From Elioraea rosea (GTDB lineage Bacteria > Pseudomonadota > Alphaproteobacteria > Acetobacterales > Acetobacteraceae): a stretch of 64,000 nucleotides of DNA. The stretch's first letter is position 1. Each line of letters opens with the position of its first letter. The notes below the pieces were generated by a model. That model made no database searches, was not told the DNA's origin, and saw only the letters and a program-made list of their open reading frames with translations. Shown one piece after another: positions 1-8,721 of this stretch. The stretch covers positions 62,001-126,000 of the forward strand of contig NZ_VFAC01000005.1 of the NCBI RefSeq assembly GCF_007644105.1, read 5' to 3'. Both the position numbers and the translations under genes were made by a program.

Positions 1-412
1 GCTCGGCGCGGTCCCACAAGGCGAAGGCGAACATCGCGTCGAGCTTCGCGAGGGCCCGCTCGAGGCCCCAGGCGGCGATGGCCTCGAGAAGCACAGCCGT
101 GTCGGACGCGCTGTCGATGACCACGCCTTCGGCGGCAAGCTCGTTCCGCAGGGCGACGTAGTTGTAGAGCTCGCCGTTGTAGCTGATCGCGTATCGGCCC
201 GAGGCCGACAGCATCGGCTGCGCGCCGCCGGGCGAGAGGTCGATGATCGCGAGGCGGCGGTGAGCGAGCGCGAGCCCGGCCTCCTCGTCAGCCCACTGCC
301 CCTCCCCATCGGGGCCACGATGGGCGATCGCCTCGCCCATCGCACGGGCACGCGCGAGCAGCGCCGCGCGATCGTCCGGCCGGCGCAGGAACAGCCCGGC
401 GATGCCGCACAT
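1..412 (-). CDS. asnB: Asparagine synthetase B-like, glutamine-hydrolysing (partial)
   Basis: Only the N-terminal part, about 137 residues, is in the window; the rest continues past base 1. The protein begins MCGIAGLF, so Cys2 is the nucleophile of a class II glutamine amidotransferase domain. Further family motifs follow: AHRGPDGEG, HRRLAIIDLSPGGAQPM, YNGELYNY and SDTAVLLEA. In this family the domain releases ammonia from glutamine, and a C-terminal synthetase domain, not visible here, amidates an acyl-adenylate. GAGGG-like bases lie just upstream of the ATG. The gene starts 18 nt after the heparinase-like stop, so the two are probably co-transcribed. It could be true AsnB or one of the AsnB-like amidotransferases of surface polysaccharide loci; the N-terminus cannot decide. 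Confidence 0.85.
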   Translation of the reverse strand, partial: MCGIAGLFLRRPDDRAALLARARAMGEAIAHRGPDGEGQWADEEAGLALAHRRLAIIDLSPGGAQPMLSASGRYAISYNGELYNYVALRNELAAEGVVIDSASDTAVLLEAIAAWGLERALAKLDAMFAFALWDRAE

Positions 413-430
413 GCCCCTCTTCCCTCTTGC

Positions 431-2053
431 TCAGCCGAGCTTGGAGATCGCCCATTTCACGAGGCACGGCCCGTCCTGCGGCGTGCCGGAGAGAACCACC
501 TGCTCGCTGCGGCGCGGCTCGGACGTGCCTGCATAGATGCTCTCCTCGAGCGCGAGCTTCGCGCCCTCGGCGCGCAGCACCCAGCCCGTGCCGGATGGCG
601 TGCGCAGCAGGACGCCCGATCCGTCCTGCTGCATCGAGGCATCGACCGTGGGGTGGAGATGGAAGCGGATGGCGAAGGGCTGCGGGTTCGGGGCCTCGAT
701 GCTGTCCTCGCCGCGCACATCCTCACCGCTCTCGCCGAGATAGAGGCGGCGGCGATGGATCGCGCCGAACGGCTTCTTCCACCCGTCATGGCTCGCATCG
801 AGCCAGTGCGCCCCATTGGCCTCGTGCCGCTGCACCGACACCTGCTCGGGCCGGCGGCCGAGCCCCTCCTCCTTCAGCTCGGAGGAGTTCACGTCGGCGA
901 TCACCAGCGTCGAATGCGCGGCGGTGGCGCGCAGCGCGTCGCGCCATTCGGCCCCCGCCGCGGGGGCGGCGCCGCAATTGACGATCAGCCGGTCGCGGCC
1001 GACGGACATCTCGAAGGCAAGCGTTCCGGCGTGGGCGAGGCGGTCCTGCCCCCTCGGCGGCGGCGCGCCGGTATCGAGAACGAGCACGGTCCGGCCGGCG
1101 GCAAGGCGCTGGAACCCCATGTCCGGCAGGCGCTGCGCTGCGCGGGCCCGCGGCTGGGCCTGGGCGAAGGCGGCTGAGAGCGCGCCCGCGATCTCCTCGC
1201 GCGTGCCGTTGAACAGCGCCGGGCCACCGTCGCCATGGCGAAGTGCGGCGAGCGCCGGGGCGATGCGGTCGATCGCCGAACCGAGCGCCTCCGGCACCGG
1301 CTGCTTCACCGCGCCGAGCAGGCCGCGGATCTCGAGAAGGTCCTGCAGCACAGAGAGCAGCGCGGCGGGGCTGCGCTCCACATGCCCGCCATCGGGGAGA
1401 ACCTGGCGGCCGAGCTCCTGGTCGAGGAACCGCATCGCGCGCGTGTAGTAGGCCTCGGCCCCCGGAAGCGCGACGCCGGCAACGGCAAGGCCACGCAGCG
1501 CTGCGAAGGCGCGCGCATCCATCTCCTCCGCCGGAAGGGCCGCGGCGAGCGCGCGCGCGTCCTCGACGATCTGCGCCATCACCGCGGCACGGAACTGGTC
1601 CTCCCCGCTTTCGGCGACGAAGTCCCAATGGCAGAGCAGGGCGGAGACCCGATTGCCCAGGACGTCAGCCCGCGCGGCGACGGGGGCGCCTCGGCCGGCG
1701 CCGGCGATCCAGGCCGAGACCAGCGCGCGCGCCTTCATCCGCGCGGCATCGGACCCGACGGCACGAAGATCGCGCAGCCAAAGGAACCCATGCGCCGCGG
1801 CAGCCCAAAACGCCGTGGGTTCCGCCCCGCCCCACACGGCCGTGTCGAGCGGCCGCGTGGTGCCTTCGACGGCGAACTCGCCCTTCAGCACCCGCGCGCC
1901 CGATTGCGGGTCGCCCGCCCAAGGGTCGCGCACGGGAATGGAAGGCGCGTCGGGAAGCCGGCTCATCCGCACGCCAGGCTGCGGCAGGCGCCCGAAGAGG
2001 CGGCCCGCGGCGCGGAGCCAGGCGCGGGGGTCGAGCCCCTCCGGTGCCGTCAT
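431..2053 (-). CDS. Heparinase II/III family protein
   Basis: This 540-residue protein is recognised as heparinase II/III-like from its overall layout. An alpha-helical first half includes WLRDLRAVG and LPDGGHVERSPA. A beta-rich C-terminal half includes HAGTLAFEMS, RLIVNCGA, AHSTLVIADVNSSEL and FHLHPTVDAS. Family members are polysaccharide lyases acting on uronate-containing glycans. This one has no signal peptide, so its substrate and compartment are unclear. The start is MTAPEGLD, whose ATG overlaps the rpe stop as ATGA; a longer frame into rpe exists but is not needed. An rpe-heparinase pair is, to my knowledge, common in alphaproteobacteria. Confidence 0.82.
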   Translation of the reverse strand: MTAPEGLDPRAWLRAAGRLFGRLPQPGVRMSRLPDAPSIPVRDPWAGDPQSGARVLKGEFAVEGTTRPLDTAVWGGAEPTAFWAAAAHGFLWLRDLRAVGSDAARMKARALVSAWIAGAGRGAPVAARADVLGNRVSALLCHWDFVAESGEDQFRAAVMAQIVEDARALAAALPAEEMDARAFAALRGLAVAGVALPGAEAYYTRAMRFLDQELGRQVLPDGGHVERSPAALLSVLQDLLEIRGLLGAVKQPVPEALGSAIDRIAPALAALRHGDGGPALFNGTREEIAGALSAAFAQAQPRARAAQRLPDMGFQRLAAGRTVLVLDTGAPPPRGQDRLAHAGTLAFEMSVGRDRLIVNCGAAPAAGAEWRDALRATAAHSTLVIADVNSSELKEEGLGRRPEQVSVQRHEANGAHWLDASHDGWKKPFGAIHRRRLYLGESGEDVRGEDSIEAPNPQPFAIRFHLHPTVDASMQQDGSGVLLRTPSGTGWVLRAEGAKLALEESIYAGTSEPRRSEQVVLSGTPQDGPCLVKWAISKLG

Positions 2054-2727
2054 TCGGCAGCGACCGTCAAAGGCGCCTTCAGCGCCGCGATCGCACCCGC
2101 ATAGTCGGGCGCGCCGAACACGGCGGTTCCGGCCACCAGCACGTTCGCGCCTGCCTCGCGAACCAGAGGGCCGGTCCTCGCGGTGATGCCGCCATCGACC
2201 TCGAGGTCGATCTCCCGGCCGGAGCCGTCGATCAGCCGGCGGAGCGCGGCGATCTTGCCGAGCTGATTCTCGATGAAGCCCTGGCCGCCGAAGCCGGGGT
2301 TGACCGTCATCGCCAGGATCAGGTCGGTGCTGTCGAGGACCCACTTCACCGTCGAGATCGGCGTGCCGGGGTTGAGCGCTACGCCGGCCTTGCAGCCGAG
2401 GCCGCGAATCGCCTGAAGCGTGCGGTGCAGATGCGGCGAGGCTTCGGGGTGAACGGTGATCACGTCCGCCCCCGCTTCGGCGAAGGCGGCGAGGAAGGCG
2501 TCGGCCGGCGCGATCATCAGGTGCACGTCGAGCGGCTTCGTGGCCACGCGCTTGATCGCCTTCACGAGCGCGGGACCGAAAGTGATGTTGGGCACGAAAT
2601 GCCCGTCCATCACGTCGAGATGCAGCCAGTCGGCGCCCGCCGCCTCGACGGCGCGCACCTCTTCGGCCAGCCGCGCGAAGTCGGACGCGAGCAGGCTCGG
2701 GGCGATTCTGAGAGGGGCCGGTGCCAT
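2050..2727 (-). CDS. rpe: Ribulose-phosphate 3-epimerase
   Basis: This 225-residue TIM-barrel enzyme interconverts ribulose 5-phosphate and xylulose 5-phosphate in the cytosolic pentose phosphate pathway. The family signature is plain: IAPSLLASDFARL at the N-terminus, the metal-binding HLDVMDGHFVPN (His36, Asp38) and DVHLMI (His69). NPGFGGQ, LEVDGGI and VAGTAVFGAPDYA follow in the C-terminal half. Length is normal for Rpe. It is the first gene of a minus-strand unit and shares an ATGA overlap with the heparinase-like gene downstream. Confidence 0.96.
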   Translation of the reverse strand: MAPAPLRIAPSLLASDFARLAEEVRAVEAAGADWLHLDVMDGHFVPNITFGPALVKAIKRVATKPLDVHLMIAPADAFLAAFAEAGADVITVHPEASPHLHRTLQAIRGLGCKAGVALNPGTPISTVKWVLDSTDLILAMTVNPGFGGQGFIENQLGKIAALRRLIDGSGREIDLEVDGGITARTGPLVREAGANVLVAGTAVFGAPDYAGAIAALKAPLTVAAE

Positions 2728-2758
2728 CGCGAGGTTCTAGCCGCGAGGGGCCCGCGCT

Positions 2759-3187
2759 TCAAGGAACCGGGGGTGGCGGTGGCTCATCCATCCGGATGGA
2801 GACGGCAATGCCTTGGCGCAGCGAGTTGGCGACGGTGCAGTTGGCCGTCGCGTGGTCGAAGACCCGACCTGGCGAACTCCCGTCCAGGGTCTCGCACGTG
2901 ACGGACATCCGTGCGCTGGTGACGATGAGGGGGCTGCCGGACAGCTCGAGCGTTACGCTCACGCCGATGCGGCCGAGGGCAACGCCGAGGGCCTCGGCGG
3001 CGTATCGGAGGTCGTTGCAGAAGCACCCGCCGAGCGCGAGCGCCAGCAACTCGCCCCCATTGAACCCGAGCCCGGTGCCCCCGGCGCGGTCCTGCGGTCG
3101 GTCGACGACGAGCGTGTGGCTCCCGGCCCAGCCCATGGCCGCCCCGGTCCCTTCGACATTCGCGAGGGAGACGGTGATCGCAGGCAT
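2759..3187 (-). CDS. OsmC family peroxide-detoxifying protein
   Basis: This 142-residue protein matches the OsmC/Ohr superfamily, dimeric thiol peroxidases that reduce organic hydroperoxides. The first redox cysteine lies in LALGGCFCNDLRYAAEALG (Cys55 or Cys57). The second lies in ANCTVANSLRQG (Cys117), in the usual CPVSN-like position. GFNGGELLALALGGC is the typical helix entry. The C-terminus is a proline run. The gene lies 12 nt upstream of the Rid gene's stop on the same strand but follows it in transcription, so the Rid gene and this one may form a pair. Confidence 0.87.
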   Translation of the reverse strand: MPAITVSLANVEGTGAAMGWAGSHTLVVDRPQDRAGGTGLGFNGGELLALALGGCFCNDLRYAAEALGVALGRIGVSVTLELSGSPLIVTSARMSVTCETLDGSSPGRVFDHATANCTVANSLRQGIAVSIRMDEPPPPPVP

Positions 3188-3199
3188 GGCCCGGCCCGC

Positions 3200-3592
3200 T
3201 CAGTCGCAGGCGGTGACCTCGATCTCGACCTTGTATTCCGGCGCGGCGAGGCCGGCGATCACGAGCAGCGTCGTCGCCGGCGCATGCTCTGCCGGGAGCA
3301 CCTTCCGCCGCGCCGCCCTGTAGGCCTCGATGTCGGCAGCGCTCGTCAGATAGGTCGTCATCCGGACGATGTTGGCCGGGCCCATGCCGACCTCCTTCAG
3401 CAGTGCGAGGATGTTCTCGAACGCGACCTCGGTCTGGCCGGCGGCATCGGCCGGCACGGTGCCATCGACGTTCTTGCCGACCTGGCCTGCCAGATGCACC
3501 CAGCGCGTCGCCCCCTTCACCTCGGCGATATGGCTGTAGCGGCCGCCATTGTCGTGCACCGAGGGCGGGTTCCTGAAGACGGGAAGGACCAT
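3200..3592 (-). CDS. Rid family protein (YjgF/YER057c/UK114) lacking the catalytic arginine
   Basis: This 130-residue Rid fold protein has WVHLAGQVG, the helix AFENILALLKEVGMGPANIVRMTTYL (quoted in part) and the C-terminal strand EYKVEIEVTA. In RidA itself the imine deaminase arginine (Arg105 of the Salmonella protein) precedes the last strand. Here the aligned segment reads APATTLLVIAGL, with threonine in that position. It therefore resembles the Rid4-7 groups rather than classical RidA, and deaminase activity should not be assumed. The OsmC-like gene follows 12 nt downstream. The start ATG gives MVLPVFRNP. Confidence 0.85.
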   Translation of the reverse strand: MVLPVFRNPPSVHDNGGRYSHIAEVKGATRWVHLAGQVGKNVDGTVPADAAGQTEVAFENILALLKEVGMGPANIVRMTTYLTSAADIEAYRAARRKVLPAEHAPATTLLVIAGLAAPEYKVEIEVTACD

Positions 3593-3615
3593 GGGGACGT
3601 TTCCTCTGTTCTCTG

Positions 3616-4467
3616 TCAGCGCTGGACGGGCAGCGTGCCGAGCGTGCCCATGCCGGGCGTGCCGCCCGGGCCGGGCTGCAGGCCCGGGGGCGGCGTTGCG
3701 GGGTTCGTCACCCCCGGGGACGGTGCAGGCGCGGGGGCAGGCGCGGGGGCAGAAGGCGTGAGCTCGCGCGGGCCGGCGGACGGCGCGGGTGCGCCCCCGG
3801 GCGGGGAAAGCTGCTGCACCTCGACGGCCGCCGGGTTCGGGCGCGGCACGTCGTCGGGCACCAGGAGGCTGCGCAGCGCCTGGCGCACCTGGAACTCGAA
3901 CTCCACGTTCATGCCGCGCGGATCGTCCATCGCCTCGCGCAGCATTTCGTCCCAGATGCGCTCGCGCTGCGCGAGCGTCACGTCGTCATTCACAGACCGG
4001 GCCCGCTGGATACGCGCCTCGGCCCGGCCATTGATGCCGCCGCCGCGCCTTGCCCCGCCGCCGCGCACGTCGAGCGAGACCGCAAGCGTGAGCGTGTAGC
4101 GTTCGGAGGGCTGCGCGGCGAACAGGCTGCCGATCGTCGAGCGCTCGAGCTTCTGCTCTGTCATGGACGCGTCGGTGATGGTGATGGTGGCCGCGCCCTC
4201 GGTGCCCCAGGGCTGGATGCGGTCACGCGCCATCTGCGCGAGCGCCGCCCGCGGCTCGACCGGCATGCGGTGATCGACGTTCGGCGCCGAGCGGGGCGGC
4301 ATGTAGGCCTCGACCACCTCGACGCGGGCCACGTCGAGCCTGATCGTGCTCAGATAGGTGTAGTCGTAGGGCCGCACGGTGACGGGCCCGGAAGGCGGCT
4401 GCTCGCTCGCGCAGGCGGCGACGAGGCCGAGCGGCGCCAGGGCGATGATCGTTCGGCGAGACGTCAT
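3616..4467 (-). CDS. Putative lipoprotein of unknown function, proline-rich tail
   Basis: The N-terminus MTSRRTIIALAPLGLVAAC is a lipoprotein signal with lipobox LVAAC and acylation at Cys19. Residues about 30-190 form a globular domain with YDYTYLSTIRLDVARVEVVE and RYTLTLAVSLDVRG. An arginine- and glycine-rich insert follows, then a helix EFEFQVRQALRSLL. The last 80 residues are a proline/alanine/glycine tail with an APAPAPAPAPSP run and PGPGGTPGMGTLG. It is probably anchored in the inner leaflet of the outer membrane or in the periplasm. I do not recognise a domain. It stands between hslO and the Rid/OsmC pair on the same strand. Confidence 0.7.
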   Translation of the reverse strand: MTSRRTIIALAPLGLVAACASEQPPSGPVTVRPYDYTYLSTIRLDVARVEVVEAYMPPRSAPNVDHRMPVEPRAALAQMARDRIQPWGTEGAATITITDASMTEQKLERSTIGSLFAAQPSERYTLTLAVSLDVRGGGARRGGGINGRAEARIQRARSVNDDVTLAQRERIWDEMLREAMDDPRGMNVEFEFQVRQALRSLLVPDDVPRPNPAAVEVQQLSPPGGAPAPSAGPRELTPSAPAPAPAPAPSPGVTNPATPPPGLQPGPGGTPGMGTLGTLPVQR

Positions 4468-4518
4468 GCAGCGTGGAACCCCCCGGTCCTCGGCGCCAAA
4501 CCTGGCTGGCCCGGTGCG

Positions 4519-5469
4519 TCAGCCGGCGGCGCCACCCCGCCCCACATCGCCGCGGCGGAAGCGGAAGTCAACGTTGCAGAACTCGCAGGTGACTGTGATG
4601 GCCCCGTTCTCGGTCATGTGGTCGAGGTCATCGGTGCCGAATCCCTCCAGAATGCGCCCGATGCGCTCGCGCGTGCAGCGGCAGCCGAAGGAGACGGGCT
4701 TCGCCGCCTGCGCCTTCGGCCCGAGCTCGTGGAACAGGCGCCACAGGAGCCTTTCCGGAGACAGCGTGTCGTCAAGCATCTCGGCCGACGTGGCCGACCC
4801 CGCGAGCATCACAGCGGTCCGCCAGGCCTCATCCTCCTGCTCAGGGGTGCCCTTCACCCGCTCCTCGCCACCTTCGAAGGCAAGGCGCTCGAGCAGCAGC
4901 GCGGTCGCGCGCCAGCCGTCCGGCGTCGGCGCTGCGGCGAGCTTCACCGCTGCCTCGACCTGCTGCGAGGTGCGGAACCAAGTGTGCGTGAGGTCGGACA
5001 GGGTCGCGCCCTCGAGCGGCACGATGCCCTGGTAGCGCTCCATGTCCGGCCCCTGGTCCACCGTGAAGGCGAGGTGGCCGGCACCGAGCAACCGCGCGGC
5101 GGAGGGGTTGGCATCGAGCGTCGCAACCGCCTCGGCGTCGACCTTGGCGTAGCCACGAAGCGCGCCTTCGGCGGTGCAGTCGGCCAGAAGCATCGTCACC
5201 GGCCCGTCTCCGCGGGCCTGGAGGGAGAAGCTGCCCTGGAACTTCAGCGCCGCGGCAAGACCTGCCGTCAGCGCCAGCGCCTCGCCGAGAAGCGCGGTGA
5301 CGGGGGCGGGCATGGCGTGGCGGGACAGGACCGCATCGGCAAGCGGGCCGAGGCGGACGAGCTGGCCGCGTGCCGGCGCCCCCTCGAGATAGAAGGGACG
5401 AACCGCGTTCGGAACGGTCAGGTCAGGGACGGGGCTTGCGGCGTGATCGGGGATGTCGTGCGGGCTCAT
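4519..5469 (-). CDS. hslO: Hsp33 redox-regulated molecular chaperone
   Basis: This 316-residue protein matches Hsp33, a holdase activated by oxidation. The C-terminal zinc redox switch is present as [10 protein letters not shown] (CxC) and TCEFCNVDF (CxxC), about 27 residues apart. The folded core includes [32 protein letters not shown] and [20 protein letters not shown]. Its ATG overlaps the argF stop as ATGA, so it is the last gene of argD-argF-hslO. That order is frequent in alphaproteobacteria and has no known mechanistic explanation. Confidence 0.95.
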   Translation of the reverse strand: MSPHDIPDHAASPVPDLTVPNAVRPFYLEGAPARGQLVRLGPLADAVLSRHAMPAPVTALLGEALALTAGLAAALKFQGSFSLQARGDGPVTMLLADCTAEGALRGYAKVDAEAVATLDANPSAARLLGAGHLAFTVDQGPDMERYQGIVPLEGATLSDLTHTWFRTSQQVEAAVKLAAAPTPDGWRATALLLERLAFEGGEERVKGTPEQEDEAWRTAVMLAGSATSAEMLDDTLSPERLLWRLFHELGPKAQAAKPVSFGCRCTRERIGRILEGFGTDDLDHMTENGAITVTCEFCNVDFRFRRGDVGRGGAAG

Positions 5470-6524
5470 CGTGCCTGAGAACTGGGTGCTGCGGCACGGG
5501 CGTCATCCCCCGCGCCGAGGCACCAGGCGAGCACGCCGGCCTGGGCGTGCATGCGGTTCTCGGCCTCGTCGAACACCACGCTCTGCGGTCCGTCGAGCAC
5601 CCCATCGGTCACCTCCTCGCCGCGATGGGCGGGGAGGCAATGCAGGAACACGGCACCGGGCGCGGCCTTGGCCATCAGCGCCTCGTTCACCTGGAACGGG
5701 CGAAGCAGGTTGTGGCGGTTGGTGCCCGGCGCGTCATTCATGGACACCCAGGTGTCGGTGACCACCGCATCGGCGCCAGAGACGGCTTCGTCGGGGCTCT
5801 CGGTGAGCTCGATCGCCGCTCCCTCGCGTTTGGCCCAGTCGAGGATCTCCTGCGGCGGCCGGAGGGTTGCGGGCGTGGCGAGGCGAAGGGTGAAGCCGAA
5901 CCGCGCTGCGGCGTGGATCCAGCTTCGCGCAACGTTGTTGCCGTCGCCGCACCAGGCCATCGTTCGGCCACGGATCGACCCGCGATGCTCCTCGAAGGTC
6001 ATGATGTCGGCCATGAGCTGGCATGGGTGCGACATGTCCGTCAGCCCGTTGATGACGGGCACGGTCGCGGCCGAGGCAAGCTCCTTCAGCTTCGATTCGC
6101 TGTCGGTGCGCAGCATGATCGCATCGACGTAGCGGGAGAGGACGCGGGCTGTGTCGGCCACCGTCTCGCCGCGGCCGAGCTGCATCTCGCGGGCGGAGAG
6201 CACCACAACGTCGCCGCCGAGGCGCCGCATCGCCACCTCGAAGGAGACGCGCGTGCGGGTGGACGGCTTCTCGAAGATGAGCGCGAGCGCACGGCCGGCC
6301 AGGGGACGCTCAGCCAACACCCCCTCGCGCGCCTTGAAGGCCGTGCCGAGGCTCAGCATGCGGCGGAGCTCCGCCTCAGGCAGATCCGCGATGTCGAGGA
6401 AGTGGCGCGGCGAGGCGGGGATGGGGGCAGCCGAAGCCGGCTGCCCCTTTCCCTGAGCCGCTGGGCCCGGTGCCGCTGAACCCTGTGCGGCCGGCTTGAG
6501 CCGGACCGCGCGCTGGACGTTCAT
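5466..6524 (-). CDS. argF: Ornithine carbamoyltransferase
   Basis: ArgF joins ornithine and carbamoyl phosphate to citrulline in arginine biosynthesis. The carbamoyl phosphate site is [13 protein letters not shown]. The [31 protein letters not shown] and [13 protein letters not shown] motifs follow in order. The 352-residue length exceeds the usual 305-310 because of about 38 extra N-terminal residues rich in Ala, Pro, Gly and Gln (for example [18 protein letters not shown]). No internal start codon lies before the conserved [11 protein letters not shown]. The extension is therefore probably translated. ATG overlaps the argD stop and the stop overlaps hslO. Confidence 0.95.
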   Translation of the reverse strand: MNVQRAVRLKPAAQGSAAPGPAAQGKGQPASAAPIPASPRHFLDIADLPEAELRRMLSLGTAFKAREGVLAERPLAGRALALIFEKPSTRTRVSFEVAMRRLGGDVVVLSAREMQLGRGETVADTARVLSRYVDAIMLRTDSESKLKELASAATVPVINGLTDMSHPCQLMADIMTFEEHRGSIRGRTMAWCGDGNNVARSWIHAAARFGFTLRLATPATLRPPQEILDWAKREGAAIELTESPDEAVSGADAVVTDTWVSMNDAPGTNRHNLLRPFQVNEALMAKAAPGAVFLHCLPAHRGEEVTDGVLDGPQSVVFDEAENRMHAQAGVLAWCLGAGDDARAAAPSSQAR

Positions 6525-7729
6525 TGCGCCGCCGCCTGCGGGGTCGCGGCCGCGGCACGGAGGCGGCCAAGCGCCCGCCCGAGCAGGTCGACCGCCTCGT
6601 CCGCCTCCGCCTCGGTGATGATGAGCGGCGGGGCGAGGCGAAGCACGTTCTGTCCCGCCGCCACGGTGAGCAGCCCCTCGGCCACGGCGGCCGCCTGAAA
6701 GTCGGTGTTCAGGACGCCGTCGCGCAGCTTGATGCCGAGCAGCAGCCCCGCGCCGCGGATGTCCTCGACGAGGTCGCTGTTCCTCTCCTTGAGCGCGAGA
6801 AGTGCGCGCCAGAGATGCCGCGCCACGCGGTCCACCTGGTCGAGGAAGCCTGGGGCGAGGATGATGTCGAGCACCGCGTTGCCCGCGGCGCAGGCAAGCG
6901 GGTTGCCGCCATAGGTCGTGCCGTGCGTGCCGGGCTTGAGGTGCTTGGCGACATGCTCCTTGGCGAGGATGGCGCCGAGCGGGAAGCCGCCGCCGATACC
7001 CTTCGCGGCCGACATCACGTCAGGCTCGATCCCGGCCCATTGATGCGCCCAGAGCTTGCCTGACCGGCCCATGCCGATCTGCACCTCGTCGAGCCCGAGC
7101 AGCAGCCCGTACTCGTCGCACATCGCGCGGAGCTCGCGCAGGAAGCGGAGCTCGGCCGGGCGCACGCCGCCCTCGCCCTGCACCGGCTCGATGATCACGC
7201 CGGCCGTTGCGGGGCCGACGGCATCACGCACCGCGTTCATGTTGCCGAACGGCACCTGGTCGAAGCCATCGACCTTCGGGCCGAAGCCCTCTAGGTACTT
7301 GGCGTTGCCCGTGGCCGCGAGGGTCGCGAGGGTGCGGCCGTGGAAGGCGCCTTCGAAGGTGATGAAGCGGAAGCGCTCGCCCCGGCCGGTCTCGGCCATG
7401 GTCTTGCGCATTGCCTTGATCATGCCCTCGTTCGCTTCCGCGCCCGAGTTGCAGAAGAACACGCTGTCGGCGAAGGACGCGGCGACGTGCCGCGCCGCGA
7501 GACGCTCTGCCTGCGGAACCCTGTAGAGGTTCGAGACGTGCATCACCTTCGCGGCCTGCTCGGCGATCGTCTTGACCAGATGCGGGTGCGCGTGGCCCAC
7601 GCTCGAGGTCGCGATGCCGGAACCGAAATCGAGGAATCGTCGGCCATCCTCCGTCCACAGACGCGCGCCCTCGCCCCGCTCGAAAGCGAGGTCGGCGCGG
7701 TTGTAGGTCGGCATCAGGGCGGCGATCAC
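6521..7729 (-). CDS. argD: Acetylornithine/succinyldiaminopimelate aminotransferase
   Basis: This class III PLP aminotransferase makes N-acetylornithine in the arginine pathway. Motifs include [69 protein letters not shown] and the PLP-lysine segment [16 protein letters not shown] place the start at GTG 7729 ([19 protein letters not shown]). AGGAAAGAG stands just upstream, and the N-terminus then aligns with the usual xxPALMPTYxRxD. ATG 7714 is the alternative and costs five residues. It heads the argD-argF-hslO unit with ATGA overlap to argF. Confidence 0.94.
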   Translation of the reverse strand: MIAALMPTYNRADLAFERGEGARLWTEDGRRFLDFGSGIATSSVGHAHPHLVKTIAEQAAKVMHVSNLYRVPQAERLAARHVAASFADSVFFCNSGAEANEGMIKAMRKTMAETGRGERFRFITFEGAFHGRTLATLAATGNAKYLEGFGPKVDGFDQVPFGNMNAVRDAVGPATAGVIIEPVQGEGGVRPAELRFLRELRAMCDEYGLLLGLDEVQIGMGRSGKLWAHQWAGIEPDVMSAAKGIGGGFPLGAILAKEHVAKHLKPGTHGTTYGGNPLACAAGNAVLDIILAPGFLDQVDRVARHLWRALLALKERNSDLVEDIRGAGLLLGIKLRDGVLNTDFQAAAVAEGLLTVAAGQNVLRLAPPLIITEAEADEAVDLLGRALGRLRAAAATPQAAAQ

Positions 7730-7920
7730 GGCTCTTTCCTCTGTCCTTGTTCTGTTCCCAGGACCGTTCCGGGGAAAGAGGCAAGAGTGGGGACCGACCC
7801 GGCCAAAGTCAAATGAAGGGCCGCCGATCACAATCTGCGGTGGCGATGCATCCGGAAGCGGTCCTCGCGCATAGACCCTGTGACAGGCTTGAGGAGCAGC
7901 AGACCAGAGGGAGCGATGCC
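7730..7920. other. Intergenic region between divergent argD and small ORF
   Basis: No gene is supported here. On the minus strand, TTGACT (complement of 7807-7812) could be a -35 element for argD. The hexamer 17 nt further, CACTCT, is a poor -10, so this is weak. The plus strand carries the upstream region of the 7921 ORF. I see no strong inverted repeat or ARG-box-like palindrome. Confidence 0.3.
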
Positions 7921-8064
7921 ATGCCTCGCCTTGCCGCCGCGCTGTTCGCCGCCGCAATCGCGATCGCTGCGATCCTCGTCGCGCGCGGAAGGCACGAGGT
8001 TCCGACCCTCCTGCCTGCAAGCATGACCTTCATCGAGCATCAGGCGCCCTTCCTGATCTGGTGA
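7921..8064 (+). CDS. Possible small single-pass membrane peptide (47 aa)
   Basis: The ORF begins MPRLAAALFAAAIAIAAILVARGRH, one hydrophobic helix of about 18 residues followed by a charged stop-transfer, and ends with EHQAPFLIW. A GAGGGAG stretch lies about 8 nt upstream of the ATG. These are the only supports: hydrophobic small ORFs also arise by chance in GC-rich DNA. It lies alone between argD (divergent) and recX (63 nt downstream, same strand). No function can be named. Confidence 0.35.
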   Translation: MPRLAAALFAAAIAIAAILVARGRHEVPTLLPASMTFIEHQAPFLIW

Positions 8065-8127
8065 GCGCATGGCGGCCCCCGCGCGCTGCGGGGTGCGGCC
8101 GGCTTCGGGCTTTGCCATGCTCCCAGG

Positions 8128-8721
8128 ATGCCGCGCCGGACAGATGCGAAACGGGCCAGCCCAAGCCGCCCGACCGAAGCCTCCCTGCACGAGGCGGCGC
8201 TTGCGCATCTCGCCCGCTATGCGACGACCGAGGCAGGCCTCGCCCGCGTGCTCGGCAACCGCGTCGCCCGCTGGGTTCGCTCTTCGGATCTCGATGCGGA
8301 GGAGGCCGAAGCCGCTCTCGCCGAAGGCCGCGCGACGGTTTCGCGCATCGTCGCGCGGCTGGCCAAGGCAGGCGCGGTCTCCGATGCGGCCTTCGCCACG
8401 GCCCGCGCCCGAAGCCTGGCGCGGGGCGGCCGCTCCCGCGCGCAGATCGCCGCACGGCTCGCTGCCAAGGGTGCCGGAGCGGCTTCGGAGACGGCCATCG
8501 CGGAGGCCCTGCCTGACCGCGAGGCGGAGATCGCCGCGGCCTGCATCGCCGCGCGCCGCCGGCGCATCGGGCCCTATGCCAGATCCGCCGAGGACGCCGC
8601 CGGCCGGCTGAAGGCGCTCGCGGCACTCGCCCGCGCGGGCTTCCCCCGCGCCGTGGCCGAGGCGGTGCTGCGCATGGGTGAGGACGAGGCAGAGGCGCGC
8701 ATCGCGGCCTTCCGGGCATGA
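8128..8721 (+). CDS. recX: RecX family regulatory protein
   Basis: This 197-residue, wholly helical, Ala/Arg-rich protein has the tandem three-helix layout of RecX. It includes LHEAALAHLARYATTEAGLARVL, an internal GAVSDAAFATARARSLARGGRS, and the C-terminal ALARAGFPRAVAEAVL (the first quoted in part). RecX proteins bind RecA filaments and modulate recombination and the SOS response. recA is not adjacent. No clear Shine-Dalgarno precedes ATG 8128. The stop overlaps the azlC start as ATGA, so the three genes recX-azlC-azlD are probably one transcript. Confidence 0.82.
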   Translation: MPRRTDAKRASPSRPTEASLHEAALAHLARYATTEAGLARVLGNRVARWVRSSDLDAEEAEAALAEGRATVSRIVARLAKAGAVSDAAFATARARSLARGGRSRAQIAARLAAKGAGAASETAIAEALPDREAEIAAACIAARRRRIGPYARSAEDAAGRLKALAALARAGFPRAVAEAVLRMGEDEAEARIAAFRA

